A DNA stretch of 64,000 nucleotides from Calothrix brevissima NIES-22 (GTDB lineage Bacteria; Cyanobacteriota; Cyanobacteriia; Cyanobacteriales; Nostocaceae): positions 4,885,938 through 4,949,937 of the forward strand of contig NZ_AP018207.1 of NCBI RefSeq assembly GCF_002367995.1, read 5' to 3'. The number at the start of each line of letters is the position of its first letter. Within the stretch, counting starts at the first letter, position 1. Shown here in pieces: positions 9,208 through 20,032 of the stretch. The position numbers were made by a program, and so were the translations under genes. The notes under the pieces are model-generated. The model ran no database searches. It had not been told where the DNA came from and was given only the letters and a program-made list of their open reading frames with translations.

Positions 9208-10551
9208 TTATGCTGATTCTGGCTTGGGTAGGGAAGAGGGATGTACTAAAAGTTCGGCTGTGGAACGCTTCTCTACCATTTCTCGCGTCACTGTACAGCG
9301 AGTTACGTCTTTACGAGATGGTAACTCATACATGACATCTAACATCAGTTCCTCGACAATGCCCCGTAATGCTCTCGCACCGGTTTTGCGGCGATATGCT
9401 TCTTGAGCGATCGCTCGCAAGGCTTCTGGTTTAAAGTCTAATTGGACATTATCCATCTTCAGCAGTTTTTGGTACTGCTTGACTAAGGCGCTGCGTGGTT
9501 GGGTGAGAATCGCCATCAAAGCTTCTTCATCTAACGGATCTACCACAGCTACCATTGGTATCCGTCCGATAAATTCTGGAATCATACCGAATTTGACCAA
9601 ATCATCCGGTTCTAGATACCTTAGGGTATCTGCTGCCCGTTTTTCTTTGGTTTGCCCTTCGCCAGGTTGTACAAAGCCAATTGACTTTTTACCCACTCTC
9701 TGATCTACGACCTTCTCTAAACCAACGAAGGCTCCACCACAGATAAACAGGATGTTGCTGGTGTCAATCTGGATGCAATCTTGATAGGGATGTTTCCGGC
9801 CGCCTTGGGGTGGTACATTAGCGATCGTGCCTTCCAGCATTTTCAGCAAAGCTTGCTGTACGCCTTCACCAGAGACATCGCGGGTAATTGAAGGGTTCTC
9901 ACTCTTGCGGGCAATTTTATCAATTTCGTCGATGTAGATAATTCCCCGTTGGGCTTCTTCCACATCCAAATCTGCCACTTGTAACAGTCGGAGCAAGATG
10001 TTTTCTACGTCTTCGCCCACATAGCCTGCTTCTGTTAAAGTTGTGGCATCAGCAACCGCAAAGGGGACATCAAGAATTTTTGCTAGGGTTTGCGCTAAGA
10101 GTGTTTTGCCACAGCCAGTAGGGCCGATTAACAAAATATTCGACTTTTGCAGTTCTACAGCGTCTTCTGTCCCTGGTTTACCACTCGCTTTCGACTGAAC
10201 TATTGCCAGCCGCTTATAGTGATTGTAAACCGCTACTGACAGGACTTTTTTAGCTTCGTCTTGACCAATAACATGTTCGTCTAGATACTTTTTAATCTCT
10301 CTAGGCTTAGGTATTTGGTTAAACGAAAGACTGGAAGAGCGGGTACGGCGTTTTTGCGGAGGCTCGGACTTAGGTGCTGGTTGGGACGCGGCCGCACCAT
10401 TAGTATCGAGTAATTCCTCATCAAGTATTTCATTACACAAGTCAACGCATTCATCGCAGATGTAGACTCCCGGCCCTGCGATCAATTTACGCACCTGCTC
10501 TTGAGACTTGCCACAAAACGAACATTTTAAATGGGAGTCGTACTTAGACAT
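9208..10551 (-). CDS. clpX: ATP-dependent Clp protease ATP-binding subunit ClpX
   Basis: AAA+ unfoldase that feeds substrates to the ClpP peptidase. At 447 residues it has the N-terminal zinc-binding domain (Cys10, Cys13, Cys32, Cys35), a Walker A box GPTGCGKT, Walker [12 protein letters not shown], the ClpP-docking IGF tripeptide ([10 protein letters not shown]) and the sensor-2 motif GARALRG. It lies 9 bp after clpP and reads in the same direction, so the two should be co-transcribed. Residues 50-75 form a Pro/Ser/Arg-rich linker that is longer than in E. coli. Confidence 0.97.
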   Translation of the reverse strand: MSKYDSHLKCSFCGKSQEQVRKLIAGPGVYICDECVDLCNEILDEELLDTNGAAASQPAPKSEPPQKRRTRSSSLSFNQIPKPREIKKYLDEHVIGQDEAKKVLSVAVYNHYKRLAIVQSKASGKPGTEDAVELQKSNILLIGPTGCGKTLLAQTLAKILDVPFAVADATTLTEAGYVGEDVENILLRLLQVADLDVEEAQRGIIYIDEIDKIARKSENPSITRDVSGEGVQQALLKMLEGTIANVPPQGGRKHPYQDCIQIDTSNILFICGGAFVGLEKVVDQRVGKKSIGFVQPGEGQTKEKRAADTLRYLEPDDLVKFGMIPEFIGRIPMVAVVDPLDEEALMAILTQPRSALVKQYQKLLKMDNVQLDFKPEALRAIAQEAYRRKTGARALRGIVEELMLDVMYELPSRKDVTRCTVTREMVEKRSTAELLVHPSSLPKPESA

Positions 10552-10560
10552 ACCAGCCTC

Positions 10561-11259
10561 TTATTTCAGAATGGTGACGTTTTCCCCTGGTGTGGGAATA
10601 TTTTGTCTGGAAATGACTTGGTCAATCAAACCGTAGGTTTTCGCTTCTTCTGCCGACATAAAAAAGTCGCGTTCTGTATCTGCTTCAATTCTTTCTAAGG
10701 GTTGACCAGTATGCTCAGACAGTAACTGATTTAATTTACCCTTAATGTAAAGAATTTCTCTGGCTTGAATTTCGATGTCAATGGCTTGCCCTTGCGCACC
10801 ACCAAGCGGTTGGTGAATCATAATCCGAGAGTCGGGTAAAGACATGCGCTTACCCTTAGTCCCTGCTGTGAGCAAAAAAGCCCCCATGCTAGCGGCTAAT
10901 CCAAAACAGATAGTTACAACATCGGGACGGATTTGTTGTATTGTATCATAGATTGCCATGCCTGCGTAGACCGAACCACCAGGAGAATTTATGTATAGCT
11001 GAATGTCTTTTTCAGAGTCTTCAGCATCCAGGAATAATAATTGAGCAACAATCGAATTGGCAACAGCATCATCGATTGGTGTTCCCAAAAAGATAATCCG
11101 CTCTCTAAGCAGGCGGGAGTAGATATCAAATGCCCTTTCTCCCATACCCGATTGTTCTACCACCATCGGTACAATGTTGTTTGGGCCGCTCAAGTGAGAA
11201 TTGATATTGATTCGACTTAAGCTGTTAATTGGGTAATTTCCCGACTGCGATAAAAGCAT
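10561..11259 (-). CDS. clpP: ATP-dependent Clp protease proteolytic subunit ClpP
   Basis: Serine peptidase of the ClpXP complex. The catalytic Ser is in [11 protein letters not shown], His in [10 protein letters not shown] and Asp in the stretch [16 protein letters not shown]. The ATG at 11259 gives 232 residues. Later in-frame ATG 11166 ([13 protein letters not shown]) would give a shorter form that begins where most ClpP proteins begin, and an upstream alternative start at 11304 would lengthen it. No start has a clear Shine-Dalgarno sequence, so the N-terminus is uncertain. Cyanobacteria have several clpP genes; the one paired with clpX is usually called clpP2. Confidence 0.93.
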   Translation of the reverse strand: MLLSQSGNYPINSLSRININSHLSGPNNIVPMVVEQSGMGERAFDIYSRLLRERIIFLGTPIDDAVANSIVAQLLFLDAEDSEKDIQLYINSPGGSVYAGMAIYDTIQQIRPDVVTICFGLAASMGAFLLTAGTKGKRMSLPDSRIMIHQPLGGAQGQAIDIEIQAREILYIKGKLNQLLSEHTGQPLERIEADTERDFFMSAEEAKTYGLIDQVISRQNIPTPGENVTILK

Positions 11260-11499
11260 AAAAAAACATTTGACAACTAAGTGGGACAAACATCGAAGCA
11301 GCAATACACTGCCTCTTTCACTAATTTAGATTTTTATTGGGGCTATGTGTTAACCATTATGCCTTATCTAAATTTTTCTCGTGTAACCCAGTATCTCGCG
11401 AAGATAGCACTAGATGTGGTGATTTCTTTAACATTTGTTAACCATTCTAGCGGGAAAATTGGGATGTGGGGCATGGGGCATTGGGCATGGGGCATTGGC

Positions 11500-11525
11500 T
11501 AGAGACGCGATTAATCGCGTCTCTA
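11500..11525. repeat. Perfect palindrome in the clpP-tig gap
   Basis: TAGAGACGCGATT is followed directly by its exact inverse (AATCGCGTCTCTA), a 26-bp perfect palindrome without a T tract. Half-copies (TCGCGTCTCT) occur at 15055-15065 and 27152-27163, so it belongs to a dispersed repeat family. It is preceded by GGGCATGGGGCATT repeats. Confidence 0.7.
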
Positions 11526-11543
11526 CAATTGTCTCCCTAATGC

Positions 11544-12962
11544 CTATTCTCCTTCAGTTGCAGCCGCTTCGCTAGTTTCTGCTGTGCTTTCTGATTCTGC
11601 TTGTGCTTCTACTTCCTCGTCTGGGGTAGTTAAAGAACCTTCAGGAACAAGTTCAACTGTTGAGTGTTCTAAAAGCCAGTCCATGATTTTATCGGTGGCT
11701 AGTTCGTTTTCCACGATTGAACGCAGTCTATCTTCGTCTACTTCTTCGTCTGGGTACTCCTGAATTAACTCTGTGACTCTAGCTTGAATTTCTGCGTCTG
11801 TCACCTCGAGAGATTCGCGTTTGCTGATTTCCCGTAAGGCGAGGGAACGTTGCAGGCGTTCAATGGCTTCATCGCGCGATCGCGCCCGTAACTGGGAAAT
11901 AATATCTTGGGTGAATAATTTCCGCACATCCAATCCTTGCTGTGACAGCCTGATAGCTGTTTGTGTCAGCATGGCATCGACTTCTTGCTCAATTAAAGTT
12001 CCGGGTAAGTCAACTTTAACCTGCTTCAGTAGTTCTGCTAATAAAGCTTCTTGCTGATTGGTTTTGGTTTTCTGTTCTGCTTCTTTTTGATAGCGCTCTT
12101 CTAAAGAAGCTCGTAATTCCGCTAAGGTATCAAAGTCACTGACTTCTTGGGCAAAGTCATCATCTAATTCTGGTAATTCTTTTTCCTTAATTTCCTTCAG
12201 CGTCACGGTAAACACAGCTGGTTTACCTGCTAACTCTTCATTGGCATAAGGATCGGGGAATTGAGCAGAAATTTCTTTGGTTTCCCCTGGATTCATGCCC
12301 ACAATCCCAGAGACAAATCCGGGAATAAACCGATCCTCGTATAATTCCACCTGAAAATCCGATGCTTCGCCGCCGGGAATCGGGGTAGGTTCGGCGGATT
12401 CGTCTTCACCCTCAGCTTTAGCCAATACGCCTTTAAAATCTAAAACTGCAGTATCGCCAATTTGGGCTGCACGCCCTTCCACAGGAATTAAAGTGCCGAG
12501 TTTTTGGCGTTCTTGATCGAGAACTTCATCAACGCGAGCTGGATCGTATTTAATTTCCTCAGCTTTGGCTTGTAAGCCTGTGTATTTCTCTAGCTCGATT
12601 TCTGGTTCTACATCCACAGCCGCAGAAAAAATTAGCGGTTGCCCTGGTTGATAATTTTTAATTAATTCTTCAAAGTCAGAGCGTAACTGAGGTTGCCCAA
12701 TAGCTTTAATGTCTTCTTGTTTAACAGCTTTTTCTATGCCATCTTGAATTAATTCTTCTAGGGCAGCGGCTTTAATCCGAGTGGTACCTAGTTGCTGTAG
12801 CAATATTTGCCGAGGCACTTTGCCTTTGCGAAACCCAGGAATATTGGCGGTACTGGCTAGGTTTTTAATTACCTGTTCGTAGGTTTGTTTGGTAATCTCT
12901 GGTGTAATCTCTATTTCCAGCCCTATTTGACTGGCGGGAAGTTTTTCCTGGGTGACTTTCAT
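11544..12962 (-). CDS. tig: Trigger factor
   Basis: Ribosome-associated chaperone and peptidyl-prolyl isomerase, 472 residues. The ribosome-docking signature GFRKGKVPRQILLQQLG is at about 43-59. An FKBP-type domain follows at about 165-265 (IGDTAVLDFKGVLAKAEG through FPDPYANEELAGKPAVFTVTL), and then the long helical C-terminal arm. The tail of about 35 residues is very acidic (DEEVEAQAESESTAETSEAAATEGE). It lies upstream of clpP and clpX in the same direction, the conserved order in cyanobacteria, though a 285-bp repeat-bearing gap separates tig from clpP. Confidence 0.96.
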   Translation of the reverse strand: MKVTQEKLPASQIGLEIEITPEITKQTYEQVIKNLASTANIPGFRKGKVPRQILLQQLGTTRIKAAALEELIQDGIEKAVKQEDIKAIGQPQLRSDFEELIKNYQPGQPLIFSAAVDVEPEIELEKYTGLQAKAEEIKYDPARVDEVLDQERQKLGTLIPVEGRAAQIGDTAVLDFKGVLAKAEGEDESAEPTPIPGGEASDFQVELYEDRFIPGFVSGIVGMNPGETKEISAQFPDPYANEELAGKPAVFTVTLKEIKEKELPELDDDFAQEVSDFDTLAELRASLEERYQKEAEQKTKTNQQEALLAELLKQVKVDLPGTLIEQEVDAMLTQTAIRLSQQGLDVRKLFTQDIISQLRARSRDEAIERLQRSLALREISKRESLEVTDAEIQARVTELIQEYPDEEVDEDRLRSIVENELATDKIMDWLLEHSTVELVPEGSLTTPDEEVEAQAESESTAETSEAAATEGE

Positions 12963-13940
12963 GCTTTGTCTCTGAATTTCTGGTATTTTTAACTCCGAGT
13001 ACAGACAAGCACGCGATCGCTCGCTGCTGTTCGTTGCTATCTCTTGGCTGGATCGGGGATGATGAGAATCCTACTCTCAATCTCTGCCCGGCAGCAGAGA
13101 TCCAGTGTACTGCTAATGGCAAATGACTGAACACTTTAGTGCAATAAGTTTACCCATCGCCTCCATCCTCAAGACTGTTGCCCGATCCCCAACCATAAAG
13201 TTAAGCTGATACGCACCTAAATCAAATATTCTGGCGTTATGACTGTCAAGGGTCAATAGTCCAGGGTCAAAGGCTAGCTTGGACTTTGGACTCTTGACTT
13301 TTGACAACCTGAGTGCGAAATATACAATTTGAATGCGTAACAGCTTATCTACTGATATTGGGGGTTGCACACTCCATATCTAAGCACATAAGTGGATTTA
13401 TGATTCAGAGGGCTAACAGCGTGATATCCTGGTCTTCAAGTAGGAATTTGCATTTCCAGTTGGGATTTATTGGCACTGATGGCACTACTGCATCGCTCAG
13501 TTAATTGTTTTGCTGGTTTTCGTTCACTTGGATCATAGTACATCCATCATCTAGGCAGCACAATTTCTCAGACAAAATTGTTGACTGAACTGGAAAATTA
13601 TGAAACCCCAACAATAATTAATTACAGAATTTTAATTCTTTGATCGCTAATAAATTCGTTGTATAATAATATAACTTAAAATAAAAGTAACAAAATATGA
13701 ATGTCAGCAAAAGAAAGTAAATAAGCGAAAAGCAAAGCGTTACTAAATTTATTAAAATCAAAAAATCTTAAACAATGTCCATCGGCAAAGCCTTTGGAAG
13801 CATAAAAAAGTAATAAAAATATTAAAAATATATTTAATGTTAATCTTTTTTACTACTACGATTCCTTAAGGAAATAAGTTTTGTATTTTTTGCATCTGTT
13901 CAATAAATCATAAAATAACCTCTTAAAGGAGGAAGTAAGG
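12963..13940. other. Divergent intergenic region tig/asd
   Basis: About 980 bp without a convincing gene; short frames here lack Shine-Dalgarno sequences and family features. The left half holds a HIP1 site and direct repeats of a TCAAGGGTC / AGGGTCAA kind near 13245-13300. The right half (13560-13900) is strongly AT-rich and probably contains the asd promoter and a long leader. Confidence 0.55.
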
Positions 13941-14978
13941 TTGTCTAAATCCTATAATGTAGCTATTTTGGGCGCAACTGGTGCCGTGGGTACGGAGTTG
14001 TTGGAATTACTGGAAAGTCGGAATTTTCCGGTAGCAAATTTAAAATTGTTAGCCTCCGAGAGGAGTGTAGGGCGCACAATCTCCTTTAAAGGAGAAAGTT
14101 TAGCAATAGAGGCGGTAAGCGATCGCGCCTTTGAAGGTATAGATATAGTCCTCGCCAGTGCTGGCGGTTCCACATCTAAAACTTGGGCACCAAAAGCCGT
14201 AGAACAAGGCGCAGTTGTCATCGATAACTCCAGTGCCTTCCGGATGCAAGAATCTGTACCTTTAATTGTTCCAGAGGTAAATCCCCAAGCCGCAGAGGCG
14301 CATCAAGGCATCATTGCCAACCCTAACTGCACGACAATTTTAATGGCAGTGGCAATCTGGCCGTTACACCAAATTCAACCAATCAAAAGGCTGGTAGTAG
14401 CTACCTATCAATCTGCCAGTGGTGCCGGTGCTAAAGCAATGGCAGAAGTGCAAACCCAATCCCAGGCAATATTAGACGGCAAAACCCCAGTTGCCGAAGT
14501 ATTACCTTATCCGTTAGCATTTAATCTCTTTCCCCACAATTCTCCCTTAACCGATTGGGGCTATTGTGAAGAAGAAATGAAAATGGTTAACGAAACCCGC
14601 AAAATCTTTGGTAACCAACAAATAAGAATTACTGCCACTTGTGTGCGGGTTCCCGTACTGCGCGCTCACTCAGAAGCAGTTAATATAGAATTCGAGACCC
14701 CCTTTAGCCCAGAGTCAGCTAGAGAAATTTTAAGCCACTCTCCTGGAGTTAAGTTGGTAGAAGATTGGCAGGCAAATCACTTCCCCATGCCAATTGAAGC
14801 TACTGGTCGAGATGAAGTTTTAGTAGGCAGAATTCGTCAAGACATTTCTCATCCTTGTGGCTTAGAACTATGGCTATGTGGCGATCAAATCCGTAAAGGT
14901 GCAGCATTAAACGCAGTGCAAATTGCTGAGTTATTAGTAGAGAAAAATCTACTAAAACCATTAGCTATTAGTCATTAG
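13941..14978 (+). CDS. asd: Aspartate-semialdehyde dehydrogenase
   Basis: Reduces aspartyl phosphate to aspartate semialdehyde, the branch point to lysine/diaminopimelate, threonine and methionine. In 345 residues it has the NADP-binding GATGAVG (11-17), catalytic Cys130 in NPNCTT and the active-site His in LRAHSEAV. The start is TTG: AAAGGAGG at 13925-13932 lies 8 bases before it, and the protein then begins MSKSYNVAILGATG as expected. It is followed 158 bp later by dapA, which uses its product directly. Confidence 0.96.
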   Translation: MSKSYNVAILGATGAVGTELLELLESRNFPVANLKLLASERSVGRTISFKGESLAIEAVSDRAFEGIDIVLASAGGSTSKTWAPKAVEQGAVVIDNSSAFRMQESVPLIVPEVNPQAAEAHQGIIANPNCTTILMAVAIWPLHQIQPIKRLVVATYQSASGAGAKAMAEVQTQSQAILDGKTPVAEVLPYPLAFNLFPHNSPLTDWGYCEEEMKMVNETRKIFGNQQIRITATCVRVPVLRAHSEAVNIEFETPFSPESAREILSHSPGVKLVEDWQANHFPMPIEATGRDEVLVGRIRQDISHPCGLELWLCGDQIRKGAALNAVQIAELLVEKNLLKPLAISH

Positions 14979-15137
14979 TCATTGGTTATTAGTCATTAGT
15001 CAATTGTCATTAGTCAATTGTCATTGGATTTAGACAAATGTACAGACAAGGGTTATCGCGTCTCTGACAAATGACAATTATGAAATAAAACCACCAAGTG
15101 ACAAACAATAAGAAGGATAATCAGGAGTAGAAAAAGG

Positions 15138-16022
15138 GTGGGAGATTTTGGTAAAGTTTTAACCGCTATGATTACGCCGTTTAAAGCAGACGGCAGCGTC
15201 AACTATGATGTAGCGGCAGAACTAGCAGCACATCTAGCGAATAACGGTACAGATACATTGGTGGTATGTGGTACAACAGGTGAATCTCCTACCCTAACTT
15301 GGGATGAGGAGTATCAGCTGTTTGTGGAAGTGTTGCAGGCGGTAGCCGGAAAAGCCAAAGTCATCGCCGGCTGTGGTTCTAATTCCACTAAAGAAGCGAT
15401 CGCCGCCACCCAAAAGGCAGCTAAAATAGGAGTACATGGGACTTTACAAGTCGTGCCCTATTATAATAAACCGCCCCAAGCTGGACTTTACCAGCACTTT
15501 CAGGCGGTAGCGCAAGCCTGTCCCGACTTACCTATCCTGTTGTATAACATTCCCGGTCGTACTGGACAAAACCTCAGTTCAGAAACAGTTGCCCGGTTAG
15601 CGGAGATTAATAATATTGTTGGTATAAAAGAAGCTAGTGGGAGTTTAGACCAAGCCAGTGAAATTCGTCGCTTGACACCAAAAGAATTTCAGATTTACGC
15701 TGGAGATGATTCTTTAACTTTGCCTTTGTTAGCGATCGGTGCTAAAGGTGTGGTGAGCGTAGCTTCGCATCTGGTAGGAAACCAACTACAGCAGATGATC
15801 CAAGCCTTTGGTGTCGGAAAAATTGAGGTGGCGACTGAAATACATCTGCAACTTTTTCCACTGTTTAAAGCTTTATTTTTAACGACAAATCCCATTCCCG
15901 TAAAAACAGCATTAAAAATCCAAGGTTGGGAGGTTGGTTCAACTCGGCTACCGTTATGTGAAGCTGAACCAGAAATTAGTCACAAGTTAGAGGTGGTTCT
16001 CAAAGAACTTAGTTTAATCTAA
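15138..16022 (+). CDS. dapA: 4-hydroxy-tetrahydrodipicolinate synthase
   Basis: Condenses pyruvate with aspartate semialdehyde at the first committed step to diaminopimelate and lysine. The 294 residues show Schiff-base Lys164 (VGIKEASG), Tyr136 ([10 protein letters not shown]) and the substrate-binding GTTGES (45-50). The GTG start at 15138 is supported by AGGAG at 15123-15127. Position between asd and rnj recalls the asd-dapA-rnj linkage also found in Bacillus. The asd-dapA gap holds ATTAGTCATT-type short repeats. Confidence 0.96.
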   Translation: MGDFGKVLTAMITPFKADGSVNYDVAAELAAHLANNGTDTLVVCGTTGESPTLTWDEEYQLFVEVLQAVAGKAKVIAGCGSNSTKEAIAATQKAAKIGVHGTLQVVPYYNKPPQAGLYQHFQAVAQACPDLPILLYNIPGRTGQNLSSETVARLAEINNIVGIKEASGSLDQASEIRRLTPKEFQIYAGDDSLTLPLLAIGAKGVVSVASHLVGNQLQQMIQAFGVGKIEVATEIHLQLFPLFKALFLTTNPIPVKTALKIQGWEVGSTRLPLCEAEPEISHKLEVVLKELSLI

Positions 16023-16310
16023 GTACCAGCTTGTTACTTACTAGCAAGTTCAGTGTTACTACAGATACATAAGAAACAAGGAAAATACATAATTTTTACC
16101 AGGTACAGTAGCAAGGCCTGTGTTACGACTGAATAGCTATAATATGAATCCTTCAGCGTAAAATCCATTTTTATTGAACAAACAATAGAAAAATCTGATT
16201 TAAACTAGGCTGCTTTGGGAATGTCCGGATAAGACAGCTAATGTTGTCTTTGATACAAGATGCTAACTTTATTAACTTAAATTAACCACAAACAACAATT
16301 CAAGGAGCAA

Positions 16311-18083
16311 ATGGCTAAAAACGATACAAGCTCCGCCCTAAAAATTATTCCTTTGGGCGGATTACATGAGATTGGTAAAAATACCTGTGTTTTTGAGTAC
16401 GACGACGAAATTATTTTATTAGATGCAGGTTTAGCCTTTCCCACAGAGGCAATGCATGGTGTAAATATTGTCCTGCCAGATACCACCTATCTCCGGGAAA
16501 ATCGCCATAAAATTAAAGGCATGATTGTTACCCACGGTCATGAAGACCACATAGGCGGGATTGCATTTCACCTGAAACAATTTGAAATACCTGTAATCTA
16601 TGGCCCCAGACTAGCAATGGCGATGCTAGAAGGGAAATTAGAAGAAGCTGGAGTACGCGATCGCACAGAGTTAAGATCTGTTTTACCCCGAGATGTCGTC
16701 AGAATTGGCAAATCCTTCTTTGTCGAATATATTCGCAACACCCATTCTATTGCTGATAGCTTTACCGTAGCGATTCATACACCCATAGGTATAGTTATCC
16801 ACACCGGAGATTTTAAAATCGACCACACCCCAGTGGATGGGGAAAGATTTGACTTACAACGATTAGCAGAACATGGCGAAAAAGGCGTGCTTTGTTTGTT
16901 GAGCGATTCAACAAACTCAGAAGTACCCGGATTTACCCCTTCAGAACGTTCTGTTTACCCCAATCTTGACCGGGTATTCGCGCAAACCCCAGGACGATTA
17001 TTTGTCACTACCTTTGCTTCTAGCGTCCATCGCATCAACATGATTTTGGAACTGGCGCAGAAGTACAACCGCACAGTCACAGTTGTTGGTCGTTCAATGT
17101 TGAATTTGATTGCCCATGCGCGTAATCTAGGCTACATCAAATGTCCCGACCATCTGTTGCAACCGCTACATACTGTCCGCAGTCTACCTGATGAAAATGT
17201 GTTGATTCTCACGACAGGTTCTCAGGGCGAACCAATGTCAGCAATGACGCGGATTGCGAATAAAGAGCATCCCCATATTAAAATTCGCCCAGGGGATACG
17301 GTAGTATTTTCCGCTAACCCAATTCCCGGAAATACCATCGCTGTGGTTAACACCATAGATAAACTGATGCTCCAAGGTGCAAACGTTGTCTATGGACGGG
17401 AGAAAGGAATTCACGTTTCAGGACACGGTTGTCAAGAAGACCAAAAACTGATGATTGCTTTAACCAAACCGAAGTTTTTCGTACCATTTCACGGCGAACA
17501 TCGGATGTTAGTGAAGCACGCGCAAACAGCGCAAAGTATGGGTATTCCCGAAGAAAATATGGTGATTCTCCAGAATGGCGATATTGTGGAGTTGACAGAA
17601 GACGCAATTCGTGTATCTGGTAAAGTGCCCTCAGGAATTGAATTGGTAGATACTACTAGTTCTGGTATGGTTAGCGCTAAGGTATTACAAGAACGTCAGC
17701 GCATGGCTTCAGAAGGTATTGTCACCATCGCCGCAGCTATTGATTGGAGTGGTAAATTATTAGCCAAGCCAGAAATTCACCTCAGAGGTGTGGTAACCAG
17801 TATAGAGCGATCGCTCCTGCAAAAATGGGTACAACAGCGAATTGAAGAAATTTTGAGCGTTCGTTGGTTAGAATTTACACAACCCGGTGAAGGAGAGCAA
17901 ACGGAAGTCGATTGGGGTGCTTTGCAAGGGATGTTAGAAAGAGAATTGCAACGCTCCATCCGTCGGGAATTGCAATGTCAACCTACAGTAACATTATTAA
18001 TGCAGATTCCTGATGAGCCACCTGTCAAAGTCAGCGATGGAAGAAGACGCCGGCCTAGGACTGCTGCTCAGGTAGCATCGTAA
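16311..18083 (+). CDS. rnj: Ribonuclease J
   Basis: Metallo-beta-lactamase/beta-CASP nuclease with 5'-3' exo- and endonuclease activity on RNA, a main RNA-turnover enzyme in cyanobacteria beside RNase E. In 590 residues it shows the zinc motif HGHEDH (75-80), the second metal site GDFKIDHTPVDG, the beta-CASP signature SDSTNSEVPGF and HVSGHG, followed by a C-terminal domain. The basic tail GRRRRPRTAAQ is in keeping with RNA binding. AAGGAG lies only 3 bases before the ATG, a short spacing. The 288-bp gap after dapA leaves room for its own promoter. Confidence 0.95.
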   Translation: MAKNDTSSALKIIPLGGLHEIGKNTCVFEYDDEIILLDAGLAFPTEAMHGVNIVLPDTTYLRENRHKIKGMIVTHGHEDHIGGIAFHLKQFEIPVIYGPRLAMAMLEGKLEEAGVRDRTELRSVLPRDVVRIGKSFFVEYIRNTHSIADSFTVAIHTPIGIVIHTGDFKIDHTPVDGERFDLQRLAEHGEKGVLCLLSDSTNSEVPGFTPSERSVYPNLDRVFAQTPGRLFVTTFASSVHRINMILELAQKYNRTVTVVGRSMLNLIAHARNLGYIKCPDHLLQPLHTVRSLPDENVLILTTGSQGEPMSAMTRIANKEHPHIKIRPGDTVVFSANPIPGNTIAVVNTIDKLMLQGANVVYGREKGIHVSGHGCQEDQKLMIALTKPKFFVPFHGEHRMLVKHAQTAQSMGIPEENMVILQNGDIVELTEDAIRVSGKVPSGIELVDTTSSGMVSAKVLQERQRMASEGIVTIAAAIDWSGKLLAKPEIHLRGVVTSIERSLLQKWVQQRIEEILSVRWLEFTQPGEGEQTEVDWGALQGMLERELQRSIRRELQCQPTVTLLMQIPDEPPVKVSDGRRRRPRTAAQVAS

Positions 18084-18269
18084 AGAATTTAAGATAAGAA
18101 ATCTCACGCATTCGACGAAGTCGTTCCCGTAGGGTAGGCGCAAAGACGCAAAGTTTTTCTGAGTGTCTTTGCGTTTTGGTGTGAGAAAAATGGCTTAATT
18201 TTGGTGCGGAAAATTTGTTTTTTCTCTGCGCCTCTGTGTCCTCTGCGGTTGAAAATCATCTTTGATTAC

Positions 18270-19466
18270 TTAATGAATCCAAAGATAAGTCCAAATTAAA
18301 GTACATAATGTTAACGGTACACCAAAGCGTAAATGCTCGATAAATGTTAACTTATAGCCTACATTTGTAGCAGCTTCGACAACTATTAAGTTAGCGACTG
18401 AGCCAAATAAGGTGAGATTACCTGCTAATGTAGATCCGGCTGCTAGCAATAGCCAATATTGGGTATTATCCTTGGGGATCAAAGGATGCAATAAGAGTAC
18501 AGCCGGAACATTGGAAATTAGATTAGATAAAATAACAGTTACACTCAAAAAACTTGCAGAAGTATTGACTGCATGAGTAAATAATTGCAATAAATTTAAT
18601 TTTTCTGTAACTCGCGTCAAAATAAACAAGCCGGAAAACATCACTAGCAAATTCCAATCGATTCTTTGGAGAATGCGCTGTGGTTTGATTCGTCGTGTAA
18701 TCAACAAGAGACTAGCAGCAACTAAAGCCGACTCCGCTAGCGGTAAACCAACAGCAAAGGCGATAAGTAATCCTGTGGTGATGACTAATGTTTTATTAAA
18801 TAAAGGTTTGTAAATCCGATGGTTTCCATCTGCTAATTGCTGACAAGGTTGGATAGAACGAACATCAGGATAAAGTAACAATAGCAAGCCTATCTGAATT
18901 ACTAAGCCAATTAAGGCGACTGGAGCGAGTGCGCGAAGGAAATCTAGGTAGGGAATGCCTGAGAAAGAACCTATTAAAATGTTTTGAGGATTACCACTCA
19001 AAGTGGCTACAGAACCTATATTAGTTGCACCTGCGATCGCTAATAAATAGGGTATGGGATTTAAACTCAAGGCTTGAGTTAAGCCCAAAACTAAGGGTGT
19101 AAAAATTAATGCTATAGTATCGTTAAGAAATACGGCAGAGAGGATACCGCTACCAAAGGTTAGAGCAATTAATAAGCCAAGAGGACTGCGGGTAATGCTC
19201 AATAATATAGAGAGCGATCGCCCAAAAAATCCGGCGTAAGTTAGACTAGCATTGACTACCATCATACTCAGCAAAAATACGATGGTATTAGCATCAATAG
19301 CTTGCCATGCTTCTGTTAAATTGACAGCACCCAGCGCAATTAAAAAAGCAGAACCCACTAGAGCAATTGTGGCACGATTCATGCGTAATCCAGGGATGTA
19401 GCCCAACGCTAACCCCAGGTAAGTCAACCCTAGTACGCCATAGATTGCAAATTGTCGGATAATCAC
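18270..19466 (-). CDS. Anion permease, SLC13/ArsB-type (IT superfamily)
   Basis: Inner-membrane secondary transporter of 398 residues with about ten hydrophobic segments. Two half-repeats show the motif pair characteristic of the ion-transporter superfamily: ATNIGSVATLSGNPQNILIG near 145-165 and GSTLAGNLTLFGSVANLIVVE near 350-370. The repeat pattern (N-x-S-x-x-x-x-x-G-x-x-x-N) fits ArsB, NhaD and SLC13 carriers, so arsenite, sodium or a carboxylate/sulfate are all possible cargoes. There are no arsenic genes nearby, so no substrate is named. No operon partner. Confidence 0.8.
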   Translation of the reverse strand: MIIRQFAIYGVLGLTYLGLALGYIPGLRMNRATIALVGSAFLIALGAVNLTEAWQAIDANTIVFLLSMMVVNASLTYAGFFGRSLSILLSITRSPLGLLIALTFGSGILSAVFLNDTIALIFTPLVLGLTQALSLNPIPYLLAIAGATNIGSVATLSGNPQNILIGSFSGIPYLDFLRALAPVALIGLVIQIGLLLLLYPDVRSIQPCQQLADGNHRIYKPLFNKTLVITTGLLIAFAVGLPLAESALVAASLLLITRRIKPQRILQRIDWNLLVMFSGLFILTRVTEKLNLLQLFTHAVNTSASFLSVTVILSNLISNVPAVLLLHPLIPKDNTQYWLLLAAGSTLAGNLTLFGSVANLIVVEAATNVGYKLTFIEHLRFGVPLTLCTLIWTYLWIH

Positions 19467-20032
19467 TCGCGTTACTTAGTGATGGAGGAGACAGGGACTG
19501 GAAAGTAGGAGAAAGAGTAAAAGAAATTTCTTTCTAATGGTTGACATATATAACAGCACATGGTAGAAAACTGCTGTTCAGTTAATAACAGTTCTCCAAA
19601 ATCTTGCTATATCATTCACCCCATCTTTACTTGCCTATAACCTTGTATCTGTTTAATTGTTACAGACAGGCAGCGCAATAGGATTCTGCATCAGCTGTGA
19701 GATTTGTATAGAATCTAGCAGTTAGTATTTTTACTCAGTGTTATACTATCTAATAAAGTTTTGTAACAAAAATTGCAAAATCAATCCAAAGATAGATGTC
19801 TTCACTAAAATCTTAACTATGTCAAGTTATGAACAAGATCGGAAGATCACACTTCCGCTTCCGGGAAAATTGCGTTTAACTTGACGTAGCTATAAATTAG
19901 TTCCGATTTAAGTGGCTACGGATAACATCAGATTGCATCTAGTAGAAACAAGATTTTTCCGGGAACAGTCTAAGCCACTATGTATATGTTCATCGTAAAG
20001 GTGAATACCCTCCATCAAATAGAGGAGTAAGC
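19467..20032. other. Intergenic region upstream of the Mo-nitro_C gene
   Basis: 565 bp with no gene seen. It contains AT-rich DNA and TCAAGTTATG / TTAACTTGACGT sequences around 19815-19890. The purine-rich AGAGGAG at 20021-20027 is the probable ribosome binding site of the next gene. The rest carries nothing recognised. Confidence 0.5.

Noticed and set aside
12865..13504. Short open frames upstream of tig
   Set aside because: They overlap tig or each other, have no Shine-Dalgarno sequence and low-complexity or cysteine-poor random composition; treated as chance frames.
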